Assembly: GCA_009993885.1 (NCBI GenBank)
Contig: JAACSN010000007.1
Location: 47,069-111,068 of the forward strand
DNA length: 64,000 nucleotides
From: Alphaproteobacteria bacterium
GTDB lineage: Bacteria > Pseudomonadota > Alphaproteobacteria > Caedimonadales > UBA9215
Direction: 5' to 3'
The translations under genes were made by a program, and so were the position numbers. Below are positions 18,476 through 28,126 of this stretch, in pieces; positions within the stretch are counted from its first letter, which is position 1; each line of letters opens with the position of its first letter. The notes below the pieces were generated by a model. The model searched no databases. It saw only the letters and a program-made list of their open reading frames with translations, and was not told the origin of the DNA.

Positions 18476-19276
18476 TTATGCGTTTTGTGCAGAGCTTTCT
18501 GCAGGAGCAGTCGTTGCCTTCATTTCTAAAGCAAGGGCTTCGTCGGGAAGCTCTGCAGATGATCCGAGATCAACGCCTGAGGCTGCCATTTGCTGTTTCA
18601 TGCCGGACAAAGCTGCGTCGGAAATAAGACGTAAATAAAGCTCTAATGAACGGATGGCATCATCGTTTCCCGGAATAGGGAAATCAATATTGTCAGGGTT
18701 TGAGTTGCTGTCTAAAATAGAAATGACGGGAATGCCCAAAGTTTTAGCTTCATGGATAGCAAGCTTTTCTTTGTTTGTGTCAAGAACAACAAGAATATCG
18801 GGTGTTCCGCCCATTTCACGGATACCGCCAAGGGAACGTGTAAGGTTATTACGGCTACGCTCCAGTTTTAGAATTTCTTTTTTTGTAAGGCCGAGACTCG
18901 CGCGCTCAAGAGTGTTTTCATGCTCTTTAAGGCGTTGGATAGATTGCTTAACCGTTTTGTAGTTGGTCATCATACCGCCAAGCCAGCGATGGTTTACATA
19001 GTATTGGCCGCAACGTTCCGCATACTCGGATACAAGGGGACTTGCTTGGCGCTTTGTTCCGACGAAAAGGACTTTACCGCCGCTTTTCACAACATCATGC
19101 ACAGCTTGAAGGGCTTGTTGCAAGAGGGGAACGGTGCGCTCGAGGTTAATAATGTGAATATCGTTACGAACGCCAAAAAGGTATTGATCCATTTTTGGAT
19201 TCCAGCGACGGGGGTGGTGGCCGAAGTGAACGCCGGCTTGAAGAAGCTCACGCATAGTAAATGTCGGAAGTGTCAT
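18476..19276 (-). CDS. rpsB: 30S ribosomal protein uS2
   Basis: A 266-residue uS2 protein of the small subunit. [20 protein letters not shown], the HIINLERT segment, [20 protein letters not shown] and [14 protein letters not shown] are conserved family signatures. First gene of the rpsB-tsf unit. The 180-base leader contains a folded element that may be the usual autoregulatory site bound by S2. Confidence 0.98.
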   Translation of the reverse strand: MTLPTFTMRELLQAGVHFGHHPRRWNPKMDQYLFGVRNDIHIINLERTVPLLQQALQAVHDVVKSGGKVLFVGTKRQASPLVSEYAERCGQYYVNHRWLGGMMTNYKTVKQSIQRLKEHENTLERASLGLTKKEILKLERSRNNLTRSLGGIREMGGTPDILVVLDTNKEKLAIHEAKTLGIPVISILDSNSNPDNIDFPIPGNDDAIRSLELYLRLISDAALSGMKQQMAASGVDLGSSAELPDEALALEMKATTAPAESSAQNA

Positions 19277-19300
19277 AATAAAACCTTTCTTTTCCGGTTG

Positions 19301-19365
19301 TGCCTCCGCAGGGTGGTTTACCTTATTTTAAGATAAACACCGGAGCGACATCATCCGATGATGAG
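19301..19365 (-). promoter_or_regulatory. Structured leader of rpsB, candidate S2 autoregulation site
   Basis: Upstream of rpsB, CTCCG at 19304-19308 pairs with CGGAG at 19341-19345. Inside it GTTTA (19316-19320) pairs with TAAAC (19334-19338) and CTT (19322-19324) with AAG (19330-19332). A second small hairpin, TCATC/GATGA, lies at 19351-19364. A folded 5' leader fits the known feedback control of rpsB by S2, but that function here is inferred. Confidence 0.45.
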
Positions 19366-19455
19366 CCGCAAACCTACGTGCAGATTTGTACTTTATAAAA
19401 CCTATGTAAAGTACAGAGTGTCCCTTTTATACGTCATAAAATAGAGAAAAACAAG

Positions 19456-20301
19456 CTAATAAAATGCAATAAGAGGCTTGCCGTCGTTTGTTTCAAACCC
19501 AAAGAGAAGCAGCATCGCGTCTCCTTTCAGATCAAGGGTATTGCTATTAAGGGCTAACGTATCTTGACGTGTGCGGGATTGTTTGTTGAGATCTCGAACC
19601 CTTAGATTGAAAGTCTCTTTTCCTAAGGCTTTGCTGTGCAGTGTTACTTCTTTCGTCTTAAGGAAAACGTTTAATACTTTAGAAGAAATATAGAGCTTAG
19701 AGCTCCCTTGAGTAGGGGGAAAAACGTGATCTCCAATGGAGAATGTATGGATGAAATTCCCTATAAAATACGGTTGAATAAAGACTCGAACTTCGCCTTT
19801 GAGAGCTTTATCCAAGTAGGTTTTAAAGTCTTCTTGAAAGGTTTTAAAGCGGATTAGGGTTTTTAACTCGTCTCCGGTGGTGAGCGGAATATCCGAGCGT
19901 TTTTTTGTTACTTCATAGGAAATGACGGGCGCCTCATGAGGCTGCCATATAAAACCAATCATGCCTGTAATTAAAAGAAGCGTGAGAGAAATTGATGCCC
20001 GTTTTGCAAGGTAATCTTTCATCCTAAGGGAAAAGAAGAGAAAAGTAACTAAAGCAAAAGTGAGATAAATTAAAATAGACTTCGAAGCAACTAACTTTAA
20101 CGCATTAATGAGTTCTTCCGGAAGAGAAAGTGTGGCTCTTACACCGTTGTTAAGTTTGTTTTGAATCGTGCTGATATGTTCAAAAATGAGTTGAGTTGCT
20201 TGCTGTGTAAGCCCGTCAAAAACAATTAAAAGACCGGTTAATAAAAACAAGATGATGAAAAAGAGAGGTTTGTAAAAAAGACCCTTCATAAAATTAATCA
20301 A
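19456..20301 (-). CDS. Membrane protein of unknown function
   Basis: A 281-residue protein with three hydrophobic segments in the first 125 residues (near 10-28, 70-90 and 103-117) and a soluble C-terminal half of about 155 residues, probably periplasmic and beta-rich. The start overlaps the end of the preceding gene by eight bases, so the two are translationally coupled. I recognise no family motif. It is the last gene of the yebC-ruv unit. Confidence 0.65.
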   Translation of the reverse strand: MINFMKGLFYKPLFFIILFLLTGLLIVFDGLTQQATQLIFEHISTIQNKLNNGVRATLSLPEELINALKLVASKSILIYLTFALVTFLFFSLRMKDYLAKRASISLTLLLITGMIGFIWQPHEAPVISYEVTKKRSDIPLTTGDELKTLIRFKTFQEDFKTYLDKALKGEVRVFIQPYFIGNFIHTFSIGDHVFPPTQGSSKLYISSKVLNVFLKTKEVTLHSKALGKETFNLRVRDLNKQSRTRQDTLALNSNTLDLKGDAMLLLFGFETNDGKPLIAFY

Positions 20302-21574
20302 AATGCGTTACCTCATAGGTTTGATATTGTCCTTGCTTTAAAGCGCCAAAGTATCCCCAAGCAAACCCTTTTCCAACAAGAGGAAAACCCGCCAAGGGCG
20401 CATTGTTATAGGCTATATAAAGAATAAGAGCGCTTATGGTTATGATTTTCCCTTGTTTCAAAGCGACTATGGTTTGGGCGAGTGCATAAAGGCTTAGCAT
20501 CATAAAAGGCGCAACAACGCCAAATGTGACATAACCACGACCGGAAACAGGTAAAAGAAAAAGAGATGTTAGGGCAAATTGACTAAAGCCAAAAAAGGTT
20601 AAAAACAAAAGAGGAATGAAACGCTTTCTAAGGGCTATGAAGAATCCGATAAGGGAAAAAAGAACAATGACCGGCCCGTAAGAGATAAAGCTATCACCGG
20701 CAATGTAGAGATATTGCTTAACGAGGTCTTCAAAGCGTCCCGAATGAATCATTGAAAAGACAAAGGTAATCACCCCGGGGGCTTTTGCAATAAAACCGGA
20801 TAGAATCATGAACACAAGAGACGGAGCTATGGCAAGGAAAAGGCAAAGGCATAACGACAAAAGATCCTTTAACGAAGTATGTTTATTTTGATACATCCAA
20901 ATGAGTGTTGTGCTGAAAAGAGTCGGGAGGCTTAGCCACGGTGAGTTATAACAGAGCTGCAACAAGCCAATGACGGCATATGTGTAGAGGTGTTGAAGCC
21001 ATGTGGCTTCCGGAAGCCATAGGCGATAATAAACAATAAGTCCCAGGACCCAGAACCCTGTTGCATAACCGATAACATGGGGGCTTATTTCCCCAACAGA
21101 ATATAAAAAACCGGGCCCAGCCGCCACAAGCAGAGCCGCTATAAATTGTGTTGATTTCTGTGTTGAAAAACTAGCGGCGACATAAACAGTTGCAAAACAG
21201 GCTAAGGCCCAAGAGAGTGCATTAAGGATAATGCCGGAATAAATGGGGCCTAAAAACCAGAGACCTCGGGTTAAGAGGGCATAAAGGGCGCGCTGAAATT
21301 CAAATCCGGACGCGTATTCCACATAAGCTTTTGGGGTATTAAGAAAACTTTGAAATTGGTTAATATAGTAGAGATTTTCCTTATTCATTTCCCAATTTGA
21401 ATACTCCGGCAGAAAAGCACCGTATCCGAATATATAGTCCGCCCATATATAGGTTTGTTGTAAGACGCCTGAGGTATGGTAGCTCCACGGCATAAGTTGC
21501 ACGGAAATTAAGACCAAGAAAAGAATCAGGGGCGATTTATAAAGGATAATTTGATTACGGGGAAGGAGTGTCAT
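20294..21574 (-). CDS. Polytopic membrane protein, unknown (GT-C-like topology)
   Basis: A 426-residue protein with about ten hydrophobic spans along its whole length and a long loop after the first span rich in Tyr, Trp and Asn. That architecture resembles GT-C glycosyltransferases or O-antigen-type enzymes, but I see no diagnostic acidic motif, so no function is assigned. It begins seven bases after the ruvB stop and overlaps the next gene by eight bases. In many alphaproteobacteria this position is taken by ybgC-tolQRAB. Confidence 0.65.
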   Translation of the reverse strand: MTLLPRNQIILYKSPLILFLVLISVQLMPWSYHTSGVLQQTYIWADYIFGYGAFLPEYSNWEMNKENLYYINQFQSFLNTPKAYVEYASGFEFQRALYALLTRGLWFLGPIYSGIILNALSWALACFATVYVAASFSTQKSTQFIAALLVAAGPGFLYSVGEISPHVIGYATGFWVLGLIVYYRLWLPEATWLQHLYTYAVIGLLQLCYNSPWLSLPTLFSTTLIWMYQNKHTSLKDLLSLCLCLFLAIAPSLVFMILSGFIAKAPGVITFVFSMIHSGRFEDLVKQYLYIAGDSFISYGPVIVLFSLIGFFIALRKRFIPLLFLTFFGFSQFALTSLFLLPVSGRGYVTFGVVAPFMMLSLYALAQTIVALKQGKIITISALILYIAYNNAPLAGFPLVGKGFAWGYFGALKQGQYQTYEVTHFD

Positions 21575-21581
21575 GCTTTTT

Positions 21582-22622
21582 CTAATCTATTAAAGAAGGC
21601 TGCGTTAAGGTTGATGCGGCCGTATTTAAATTTTCAAGACCCAAATAATCATAAGCGATATCCGTAAGACAGCGCCCTCGGGGGGTGCGTTGTACAAAAC
21701 CTTGTTGAATCAGGTAAGGCTCAATGACTTCTTCAAGGGTATCCTTTTGCTCTGATAAGACGGCAGCTAAGGTTTCGGCACCAACGGGGCCGCCCTTATA
21801 AACACGGGCGATGTGTTCCAGATAACGGCGGTCTTGTTCATCGAGGCCTTTGTGGTCAACGCCTAACCGGATCAGAGCATTATTTGCCAATGTCTCATCA
21901 ACAACACCGGTGCCTTGTACGGCAGCAAAATCTCGGATGCGCCTTAAAAGACGTCCGGCAATACGAGGCGTCCCCCGTGAGCGTTTTGCAATTTCTTCTA
22001 ACGCGCCTTGTGTCATTTGCATATTGAGGAGGCGGGAGGCGCGCGCAACTATTTTCTCGAGATCTTTGGGTGTGTAGAATTTTAAACGTAACGGAATGCC
22101 GAACCGATCCCTTAACGGAGAGGTTATAAGGCCTGTTCGTGTGGTCGCCGCCACCAAGGTAAAGGGAGGTAAATCAATTTGGATAGAGCGCGCTGCAGGG
22201 CCTTCCCCGATGATGAGATCCAGTTTAAAGTCCTCCATTGCGGGATATAGGACTTCCTCGACAGCAGGGCTTAAGCGATGGATTTCGTCAATAAAGAGGA
22301 CGTCATGGGGTTGGAGATTGGTTAGAATTGCCGCTAAGTCACCGGCTTTGGTGATAATGGGGCCTGAAGTTGAGCGAAATCCTACGCCCAACTCGGTTGA
22401 GATGATTTGAGCAAGGGTTGTTTTTCCAAGGCCGGGAGGGCCAAAAAACATAACGTGGTCTAAGGCTTCATTTCGATTTCGCGCGGCATGGATAAAGATT
22501 TTTAAATTGTCACAAACTTCTTTTTGTCCTGTGAAGTCATCAAGGGATTTTGGTCGCAAAGACGATTCCTGACGGTCATTTTCCTGTTGAAAATCGGGAG
22601 AAAGAAGGGGTTCTCTTGCCAT
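21582..22622 (-). CDS. ruvB: Holliday junction helicase motor RuvB
   Basis: A 346-residue AAA+ ATPase that drives branch migration at Holliday junctions. Walker A is GPPGLGKTT, Walker B is LFIDEIHR, the sensor region is AATTRTGLI, and [18 protein letters not shown] is the family signature. The winged-helix C-terminus ([16 protein letters not shown]) is present. It follows ruvA after ten bases. Confidence 0.99.
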   Translation of the reverse strand: MAREPLLSPDFQQENDRQESSLRPKSLDDFTGQKEVCDNLKIFIHAARNRNEALDHVMFFGPPGLGKTTLAQIISTELGVGFRSTSGPIITKAGDLAAILTNLQPHDVLFIDEIHRLSPAVEEVLYPAMEDFKLDLIIGEGPAARSIQIDLPPFTLVAATTRTGLITSPLRDRFGIPLRLKFYTPKDLEKIVARASRLLNMQMTQGALEEIAKRSRGTPRIAGRLLRRIRDFAAVQGTGVVDETLANNALIRLGVDHKGLDEQDRRYLEHIARVYKGGPVGAETLAAVLSEQKDTLEEVIEPYLIQQGFVQRTPRGRCLTDIAYDYLGLENLNTAASTLTQPSLID

Positions 22623-22632
22623 CTGATTTAAT

Positions 22633-23283
22633 CTATCTTACTTTTCTAGTGAGGCGCGCTAACGCTAACGGGATAATTTCTTCAACGGTTCCAGTATGGC
22701 CTTCTTGTTTCAGAAAGGCAACGGCTTGATTTGCTTCAAAGGCGCGATATCCCAAATTGATAAGAGCTGATGCAGCTTCTTCAAAACTATCATCGGGTTT
22801 GGCAGTATGCTTTGAAAGGGAAATAACGGTGCCGGATTCTGAAGAGTGTTGTGCGAGGACACTTTGAGTTCCAAAGACTTTTTCGACTTTATCTTTGAGT
22901 TCATTCACAAGGCGAGAGGCAAGTTTAGGGCCAACGCCATCGGCACCGGCAAAGGTTGTTTTATCCTGCGAAAGAACGGCTCTGTGAAGCTCTCTTGGCG
23001 TTGCAACGGATAAAATGGCAAGGCCTACTTTCATACCGACGCCTTGAACACTTGTGAGGACTCGAAACCATTCCTGTTCCTCCGGAGTTGAAAAGCCATA
23101 AAGAGCCATGAGGTCTTCTCGTACTTGCATCTCTGTTAGTAAGGTGTAAGTTGCACCGATTTCCAAGAGATCGGCCAAGGTTTTTGCCGAGCAAAAGACG
23201 TGATAAAAAACGCCGTTCACATCTAAGATAGCCCAGTTTGAGCCTGTGGAATCAAGAATTCCTCGAAGCTTTGCAATCATCAT
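22633..23283 (-). CDS. ruvA: Holliday junction-binding protein RuvA
   Basis: A 216-residue junction-binding subunit that loads RuvB. The OB-fold N-terminus ([20 protein letters not shown]), the paired helix-hairpin-helix region ([17 protein letters not shown] and [20 protein letters not shown]) and the flexible-linker C-terminal domain are visible. The start codon overlaps the ruvC stop as ATGA. Confidence 0.97.
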   Translation of the reverse strand: MMIAKLRGILDSTGSNWAILDVNGVFYHVFCSAKTLADLLEIGATYTLLTEMQVREDLMALYGFSTPEEQEWFRVLTSVQGVGMKVGLAILSVATPRELHRAVLSQDKTTFAGADGVGPKLASRLVNELKDKVEKVFGTQSVLAQHSSESGTVISLSKHTAKPDDSFEEAASALINLGYRAFEANQAVAFLKQEGHTGTVEEIIPLALARLTRKVR

Positions 23284-23822
23284 GAGGCGATCCTCCGGTG
23301 TTGTTGGGTTTCAAGGGTATGGGCGTGGCAAATGGCAACGGCTAAGGCGTCGGCTTCATCATAAGAGAGTTCCCCGCACGCCGGCAATAAATAATTAATC
23401 ATGGTTTTAACCTGTTCTTTATCGGCATGTCCGGCGCCGACAACGGTCTTTTTTACATGGTTGGCAGAATATTCTCCGACACGAATTCCTTGAGCCGCGG
23501 GGGCAAGCATGACAATACCCCGAGCGAGCCCAAGCTTTAAAGTCGTGGCGGGATTTTTATTCAAAAAGGTTTCCTCAACGGCGGCTTCATGGGGAAGAAG
23601 ATTTTGAATGACTTGAGAAAGGCCTTCAAATAAATCTTTTAACCGCAAATCCAAATCCTGCCCGACCTTGACTTTAATGGTGCCGTGGGCGATATGGGTT
23701 AAGCGATGGCCGCGGCATTCAATGAGCCCCCATCCTGTTAATCGAAGGCCCGGATCAAGCCCCAAAATTCGACGCGGTTCTAAGGTGTGACCGATGCTTT
23801 GGGGCAGCCTTTGATTAGGCAT
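23280..23822 (-). CDS. ruvC: Holliday junction resolvase RuvC
   Basis: A 180-residue endonuclease that cuts Holliday junctions. The catalytic acids are seen in [14 protein letters not shown] (first Asp), [11 protein letters not shown] (Glu) and [16 protein letters not shown] (final Asp pair). Start overlaps the yebC stop region by eight bases, as expected in the yebC-ruvCAB operon. Confidence 0.97.
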   Translation of the reverse strand: MPNQRLPQSIGHTLEPRRILGLDPGLRLTGWGLIECRGHRLTHIAHGTIKVKVGQDLDLRLKDLFEGLSQVIQNLLPHEAAVEETFLNKNPATTLKLGLARGIVMLAPAAQGIRVGEYSANHVKKTVVGAGHADKEQVKTMINYLLPACGELSYDEADALAVAICHAHTLETQQHRRIAS

Positions 23823-24567
23823 TGCTTAATTTTTCCATCACACTGTCATCAAGATCAAAATTCGCCGATACGCTCTGCACATCATCGTTATCTTCCAAAG
23901 TATCAATAAGCTTGAAAAGAGTAAGAGCTTTTTCTTCGTCAATCGTTATTGTGTTTTGGGGGCGCCAAACAGGTTCCGAGCGCTCTGCATCACCAAATAT
24001 TTTCTCTAAAGCTTCGCGAACCGCATTTAACTCTTCAAAACTTGTGGTGATAATATGGCTTGCACCGGAAGATTGGACGTCTTCGGCACCCGCTTCAAGG
24101 GCGGCTTCAAACATATCATCGGCGCTTGCTTTTCCAAGGGGATAGGCAATTTCGCCCACACGGTTGAATTGGAAGATGACGCTATTGCTTTCTCCAAGGC
24201 TCCCGCCATATTTTGTGAATGTGGAACGCACATCGGATGCCGTACGGTTTTTATTATCGGTCAAACCGTCTACAATGACGGCAACGCCACCGGGGCCATA
24301 GCCTTCATAACGGACTTCTGTATAAACGGTGTCGTCATCTCCGCCGGCTGCTTTTTTAATAGCGCGCTCGATATTATCCTTCGGCATGTTAACCGCACGG
24401 GCTGCTGCAATAGCTGCGCGCAGCCGTGCGTTGCTATCGGGATCAGCCCCGCTTTCTTTAACGGCCACAATGATTTCTTTAGTGGCTTTTGAAAAAACCT
24501 TGGCGCGTTTTTTGTCTTGGGCGCCTTTGCGATGCATAATGTTTTTAAACTGGGAATGACCTGCCAT
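23815..24567 (-). CDS. yebC: YebC/PmpR-family protein
   Basis: A 250-residue member of the YebC/TACO1 family. The opening [22 protein letters not shown] and the segments [14 protein letters not shown] and [22 protein letters not shown] are diagnostic. Members act as DNA-binding regulators or help ribosomes translate polyproline stretches. First gene of the leftward ruv unit and divergent from the PAAR-like gene. Confidence 0.97.
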   Translation of the reverse strand: MAGHSQFKNIMHRKGAQDKKRAKVFSKATKEIIVAVKESGADPDSNARLRAAIAAARAVNMPKDNIERAIKKAAGGDDDTVYTEVRYEGYGPGGVAVIVDGLTDNKNRTASDVRSTFTKYGGSLGESNSVIFQFNRVGEIAYPLGKASADDMFEAALEAGAEDVQSSGASHIITTSFEELNAVREALEKIFGDAERSEPVWRPQNTITIDEEKALTLFKLIDTLEDNDDVQSVSANFDLDDSVMEKLSNA

Positions 24568-24680
24568 ATCTCTTTTTACTCTTTTGAAATTAAATTAAGG
24601 TGTATTACGGTTGATTTTAAATCATTTACTCCCCACAATAAAGCCATGGGAAAAATATTTTTTCAAGAGGGAGGTTTGTC

Positions 24681-25028
24681 ATGGCGTTGGCCGTTGTTAT
24701 GGGAGGGACCGAACGGTGTAGTGTGGGGTCTGAGGACGATGATATTACAGCATCACTCGGTATAGGAATTACCCTTGAAGGCGGCGTTGCATCAACAAAT
24801 CTTGATTGTAAACCTGTCCCGGATTTTGGCGATTGTGCCATTTGGGCGTTGATTACCCTTGGAAGTCAAACCGATTGCATTCCTGCCGTTCTGCCCCTTT
24901 GGAGTTCGGGAGTTTCCAGTGTTTTTTGGAATCTTATTTTAGCAAACGGAAACTTGGACACGGGTACTTGTTTGATCGGGGGGACTATTCTTGTCCAAGA
25001 CCCCGGAACCAGTATTATCATTACGTAG
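24681..25028 (+). CDS. PAAR-like (DUF4280-type) spike-tip protein
   Basis: A 115-residue protein with five Cys (13, 43, 52, 66, 97), short beta-strands and Gly/Pro turns. The layout ERCSVGS near the start, PDFGDCAI, then DCIPAVLPLW, and the C-terminal CLIGGTILVQDPG follows that of DUF4280 PAAR-like proteins, where matching segments are FGMC, PCVPVTAAPW and CTWGGVI. Those proteins cap the VgrG spike of type VI or related contractile injection systems. No His residues are present. An AGGGAGG ribosome-binding site lies six bases before the ATG. It is the only rightward gene among leftward housekeeping genes, suggesting insertion. No other secretion-system gene is in view. Confidence 0.65.
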   Translation: MALAVVMGGTERCSVGSEDDDITASLGIGITLEGGVASTNLDCKPVPDFGDCAIWALITLGSQTDCIPAVLPLWSSGVSSVFWNLILANGNLDTGTCLIGGTILVQDPGTSIIIT

Positions 25029-25036
25029 AAAAAAAT

Positions 25037-25630
25037 TTAAATAGCACGTCGCGACTGAAGGGCTGTTGTGATGGTTCCTTCATCAAGGTAATCGAGCTCA
25101 CCGCCAACGGGCACACCGTGGGCAATGGCTGTAATCTTGACATCAAGCCCTGACAACTGATCTGCAACAAAATGAGCTGTTGTTTGCCCGTCGATGGTGG
25201 CATTGAGGGCTAAAATGATTTCTTCAACCTGACCGTTTTCAACACGTCGAAGAAGTTCTTTCAGACGGAGTTCCTCAGGCCCAATGCCGTCAAGTGCCGA
25301 GAGTGTTCCGCCCAAAACATGGAAGAGTCCCTTAAAAACGCTATTGCGTTCAAGTGCCCAAAGGTCAGCCACATCTTCTACAACGCAAATGATCTTGCGG
25401 TCTCGAACGGGATGCGCGCAAATATGACAAGGAGAGGTTAGATCCAAATTGCCGCATTGTTCACATTCTTTGATATTCTCAACGGCTCTTTGTAGTTCAT
25501 GCGCCAAGGGCTGCATGAGCACTTCTTTATTTTGAAGCAAGTATACAACGGCACGCCTTGCGGAACGAGGGCCTAAACCGGGGAGTTTAGAGAGAAGCTT
25601 CATTAAGTGCTTTAAGGGTTCATCTGCCAT
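25037..25630 (-). CDS. recR: Recombination protein RecR
   Basis: A 197-residue protein of the RecFOR gap-repair pathway that helps load RecA. Helix-hairpin-helix (LSKLPGLGPRSARRAV), a C4 zinc motif (CEQCGN and CHIC) and a TOPRIM domain (ICVVEDVADLWALE) are in order. It lies downstream of dnaX and ybaB, the conserved order. Confidence 0.98.
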   Translation of the reverse strand: MADEPLKHLMKLLSKLPGLGPRSARRAVVYLLQNKEVLMQPLAHELQRAVENIKECEQCGNLDLTSPCHICAHPVRDRKIICVVEDVADLWALERNSVFKGLFHVLGGTLSALDGIGPEELRLKELLRRVENGQVEEIILALNATIDGQTTAHFVADQLSGLDVKITAIAHGVPVGGELDYLDEGTITTALQSRRAI

Positions 25631-25659
25631 TTTTTTGGGGCGCTTTGAAAAAAAAGTGT

Positions 25660-25983
25660 TTAAAAGGGGAGTTTCATGCCGCTTGGTAGTCCCATTCCTC
25701 CGGTCACACCGGCCATTTCTTTATCCATTAAGGTTTGTGCTTTTCCTTTGGCATCATTAAGGGCTGCGGTGATGAGGTCTTCGAGCATTTCAATTTCGTC
25801 TTTATCTACCAAGTTCGGATCAATGGTTATTTTCTTAACCTCTCCTTTGCAAGTCATGACAACATTAATCATGCCCCCGCCCGCAGTGCCTTCAACGCTC
25901 ATATTGTCCAGCTTTGCTTGCACCTCTTGCATTTTCTTTTGCATTTGTTGAGCTTGTTTCATCAGTTGTCCGATGTTTGTCAT
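25660..25983 (-). CDS. YbaB/EbfC nucleoid-associated protein
   Basis: A 107-residue DNA-binding protein of the YbaB/EbfC family. The N-terminal MKQAQQMQKKMQEVQ helix and the GGGMINVVMTCKGEVKKI strand region are typical. It binds DNA as a dimer with a tweezer fold. Located between dnaX (20 bases upstream) and recR (29 bases downstream). Confidence 0.95.
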   Translation of the reverse strand: MTNIGQLMKQAQQMQKKMQEVQAKLDNMSVEGTAGGGMINVVMTCKGEVKKITIDPNLVDKDEIEMLEDLITAALNDAKGKAQTLMDKEMAGVTGGMGLPSGMKLPF

Positions 25984-26003
25984 GGGATTTTTTCCTTAAC
26001 TTG

Positions 26004-27764
26004 TTAGGCGGTTTTTAGAGGTTGCTTTAAAAGCTTTACGTCTTTTATCTCAGCTTGAGGGAAAATTTCAAGGGCTGTTTTCACAAGGAGTGTTTTTTTT
26101 ACCTCCTCAATCAGCTGCTCTTTTGTTTCTTTGTTTTGGACACGCAGGGTTTTAGAGGCTTGTGCGTGAGCCTCGTTTTCTTTGTGGGCTTTAATATCCC
26201 ATGTATTACCGGTCCACTGAGTTAACATATCTCTGATTTTTTTTACAAAATCCGGCGCAATATCTTTGGTGAGTTCAATTTCAAGATGATATTTTTTTGT
26301 GTCTAGCGAAATGAATTTTACGTGATTTTCAAGTTCATATTTTAAGAGCGGTTCTTTACGGGTTTCAAAAAGAGCCACTAGGTCTGTAAAATTTTCCGGA
26401 GGTTGTGAGCTTAAATCTCCAAGTTTTGGCGGAGGATATTCTGCGGTTTGGGGCTCTGCAATGTTTTGCGTCATGTCCTTTGAGGCGGGATCAAGGTTTT
26501 TTTTTTGAGTCTCGGTTTGTGCGTCCTTAAGAGGTAGTGTTGCTTCGCTATGTTGAGGGGTTTCCCCATTGGCGGGGACTTTTAAAAAAACATTGGGTGT
26601 CGTTTGGCCGTGTTGCTTAGCAAGCTCTGAAAGTACGGCCTGTGCCGTCGGGAGGTCGCTTAAATAGCAGGTACGAATGAGGATCATTTCCGCGGCTTGA
26701 GCCGAAGACGGCGCGCCTTTTAAGTCTTCACGACCCTTAGTGAGCACTTGCCATAAGCGTGTTAAAACCGGAACGGAAAGATTAGAAGCTAAGTTTTGTA
26801 ACTGATCCAACTGTTCTTTTGCAAGGAACGAGCGTTCGGCAAAGTCCGATGAAATTTTAAGACAACTGATCTCATGGGTTAAATCACACAGGGCTCGCAA
26901 AATTTGATCGGGATCGGCACCATTTTTATAGGCCGTATCAAATAAGGTGAGGGCTGTTGCGGTTTCTCCTGCTAAAATCGCTTGAAGCAGGTTCAAGATA
27001 TCATCTTGGCCTGTGAGGCCTAGCATAGAGCGCACGGCTCCGTCTGTAATGATGTCGGGAGAGAGGCTGATGGCGCGTTCCAATAAAGATTGGCTGTCTC
27101 GGGCCGATCCGTTGGCTGCTTGGGCTAATAACGACAGGGCTTCGGATTCGATCTTGATGCCTTCTTGATCGCATGTTTTTTGTAAAAGGTCTTTCAGAGT
27201 GCTGCGATCAAAACGCTTGAGGTCAAATCGCACACATCGAGAAATAATGGTATCGGGAACACGGTTGAGCTCTGTCGTTGCAAAGATAAATTTCGTGTAT
27301 TCGGGGGGCTCTTCAAGGGTTTTGAGCAAGGCATTGAAGGCCTGCTTAGTGAGCATGTGAATTTCGTCAATGATTTGCACTTTATAGCGCGCAGACGAGG
27401 GCTTATAATAGGCAGCCTCAATAACTTTGCGAATATCATCCACGCCGGTTCGACTTGCCGCATCCATTTCAATAATATCAAGGTGGCGTTCGGCCAAAAT
27501 GTCAACACAGGGTCGGCATTTGCCGCAAGGGGTGATCGTCTCACGTCCTTTACCGTCTTCCCCGATACAGTTCAAAGCCCGCGCAATAATGCGTGCCGTC
27601 GTGGTTTTACCGATGCCTCGAACGCCGGTCAAGAGAATCGCATGGGGAATGCGATGATGCTTGATGGCGTTGGTCAGGGTATCCACAAGCACCTCTTGCC
27701 CCATCAGATCGGCAAAGGTCCGGGGGCGATATTTACGGGCTAGGACATGATAATTTGTGCTCAT
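26004..27764 (-). CDS. dnaX: DNA polymerase III subunits tau/gamma
   Basis: A 586-residue clamp-loader ATPase. The AAA+ core has Walker A (LTGVRGIGKTTTAR), zinc ligands (CGKCRPC with the preceding Cys), Walker B (VQIIDEIHML) and the SRC sensor (IISRCVRF). A Pro/Gln/Thr-rich linker of about 80 residues follows residue 370, then the tau-specific domain that contacts polymerase. A run of ten A residues (minus strand) lies at codons 420-423 and could produce a gamma-length product by slippage. I use ATG 27764 because it gives the usual STNYHVLARKYRP opening; GTG and TTG codons lie just upstream in frame. Confidence 0.97.
   Translation of the reverse strand: MSTNYHVLARKYRPRTFADLMGQEVLVDTLTNAIKHHRIPHAILLTGVRGIGKTTTARIIARALNCIGEDGKGRETITPCGKCRPCVDILAERHLDIIEMDAASRTGVDDIRKVIEAAYYKPSSARYKVQIIDEIHMLTKQAFNALLKTLEEPPEYTKFIFATTELNRVPDTIISRCVRFDLKRFDRSTLKDLLQKTCDQEGIKIESEALSLLAQAANGSARDSQSLLERAISLSPDIITDGAVRSMLGLTGQDDILNLLQAILAGETATALTLFDTAYKNGADPDQILRALCDLTHEISCLKISSDFAERSFLAKEQLDQLQNLASNLSVPVLTRLWQVLTKGREDLKGAPSSAQAAEMILIRTCYLSDLPTAQAVLSELAKQHGQTTPNVFLKVPANGETPQHSEATLPLKDAQTETQKKNLDPASKDMTQNIAEPQTAEYPPPKLGDLSSQPPENFTDLVALFETRKEPLLKYELENHVKFISLDTKKYHLEIELTKDIAPDFVKKIRDMLTQWTGNTWDIKAHKENEAHAQASKTLRVQNKETKEQLIEEVKKTLLVKTALEIFPQAEIKDVKLLKQPLKTA
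26497..26506 (-). other. A10 slippage tract in dnaX, candidate frameshift site
   Basis: Ten consecutive A residues on the coding strand span codons 420-423 (CAA AAA AAA AAC) and contain the in-frame slippery heptamer A AAA AAC. One extra A, or a -1 ribosomal shift, reaches a TGA two codons later; losing one A reaches a TGA after about eight codons. Either way a gamma-sized protein of about 424-430 residues results. Confidence 0.6.
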
Positions 27765-27863
27765 AGTCACCAAGATAACGTGTTTTGCATCAAAGGTACA
27801 ACTTTTTTATTGCTGTTGTGAGAAGAGGGCGTTAGGTTAAAAAGATGATTAAAGAGGTATGCC

Positions 27864-28124
27864 ATGTCTGATAAGAACCCCCAAGATATGAATTTTGAAG
27901 AGGCAATGACCGAGTTGGAACAAGTTGTGCGCCGGTTAGAAGACGGTCGCGTTCCTTTGGAAGAGGCCATCGGCTCTTATGAACGGGGCGCGGCTCTTAA
28001 AGCGCGCTGTGAGACGCTCCTAAAAGAGGCTCGCTTAACCGTGGAGGAAATCTATAAATCAAAAGAGGGGACTGTGGACATTAAACCTTCCGATCTTCAG
28101 GCTTTAGTTGACGGGCCTCAATAG
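27864..28124 (+). CDS. xseB: Exodeoxyribonuclease VII small subunit
   Basis: An 86-residue XseB protein. NFEEAMTELEQVVRRLEDGR and LEEAIGSYERGAALKARCE are the family motifs of this helical subunit, which assembles along XseA. An AGAGG ribosome-binding site precedes the ATG. ispA starts two bases after the stop, the widespread xseB-ispA order. Confidence 0.96.
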   Translation: MSDKNPQDMNFEEAMTELEQVVRRLEDGRVPLEEAIGSYERGAALKARCETLLKEARLTVEEIYKSKEGTVDIKPSDLQALVDGPQ

Positions 28125-28126
28125 GA

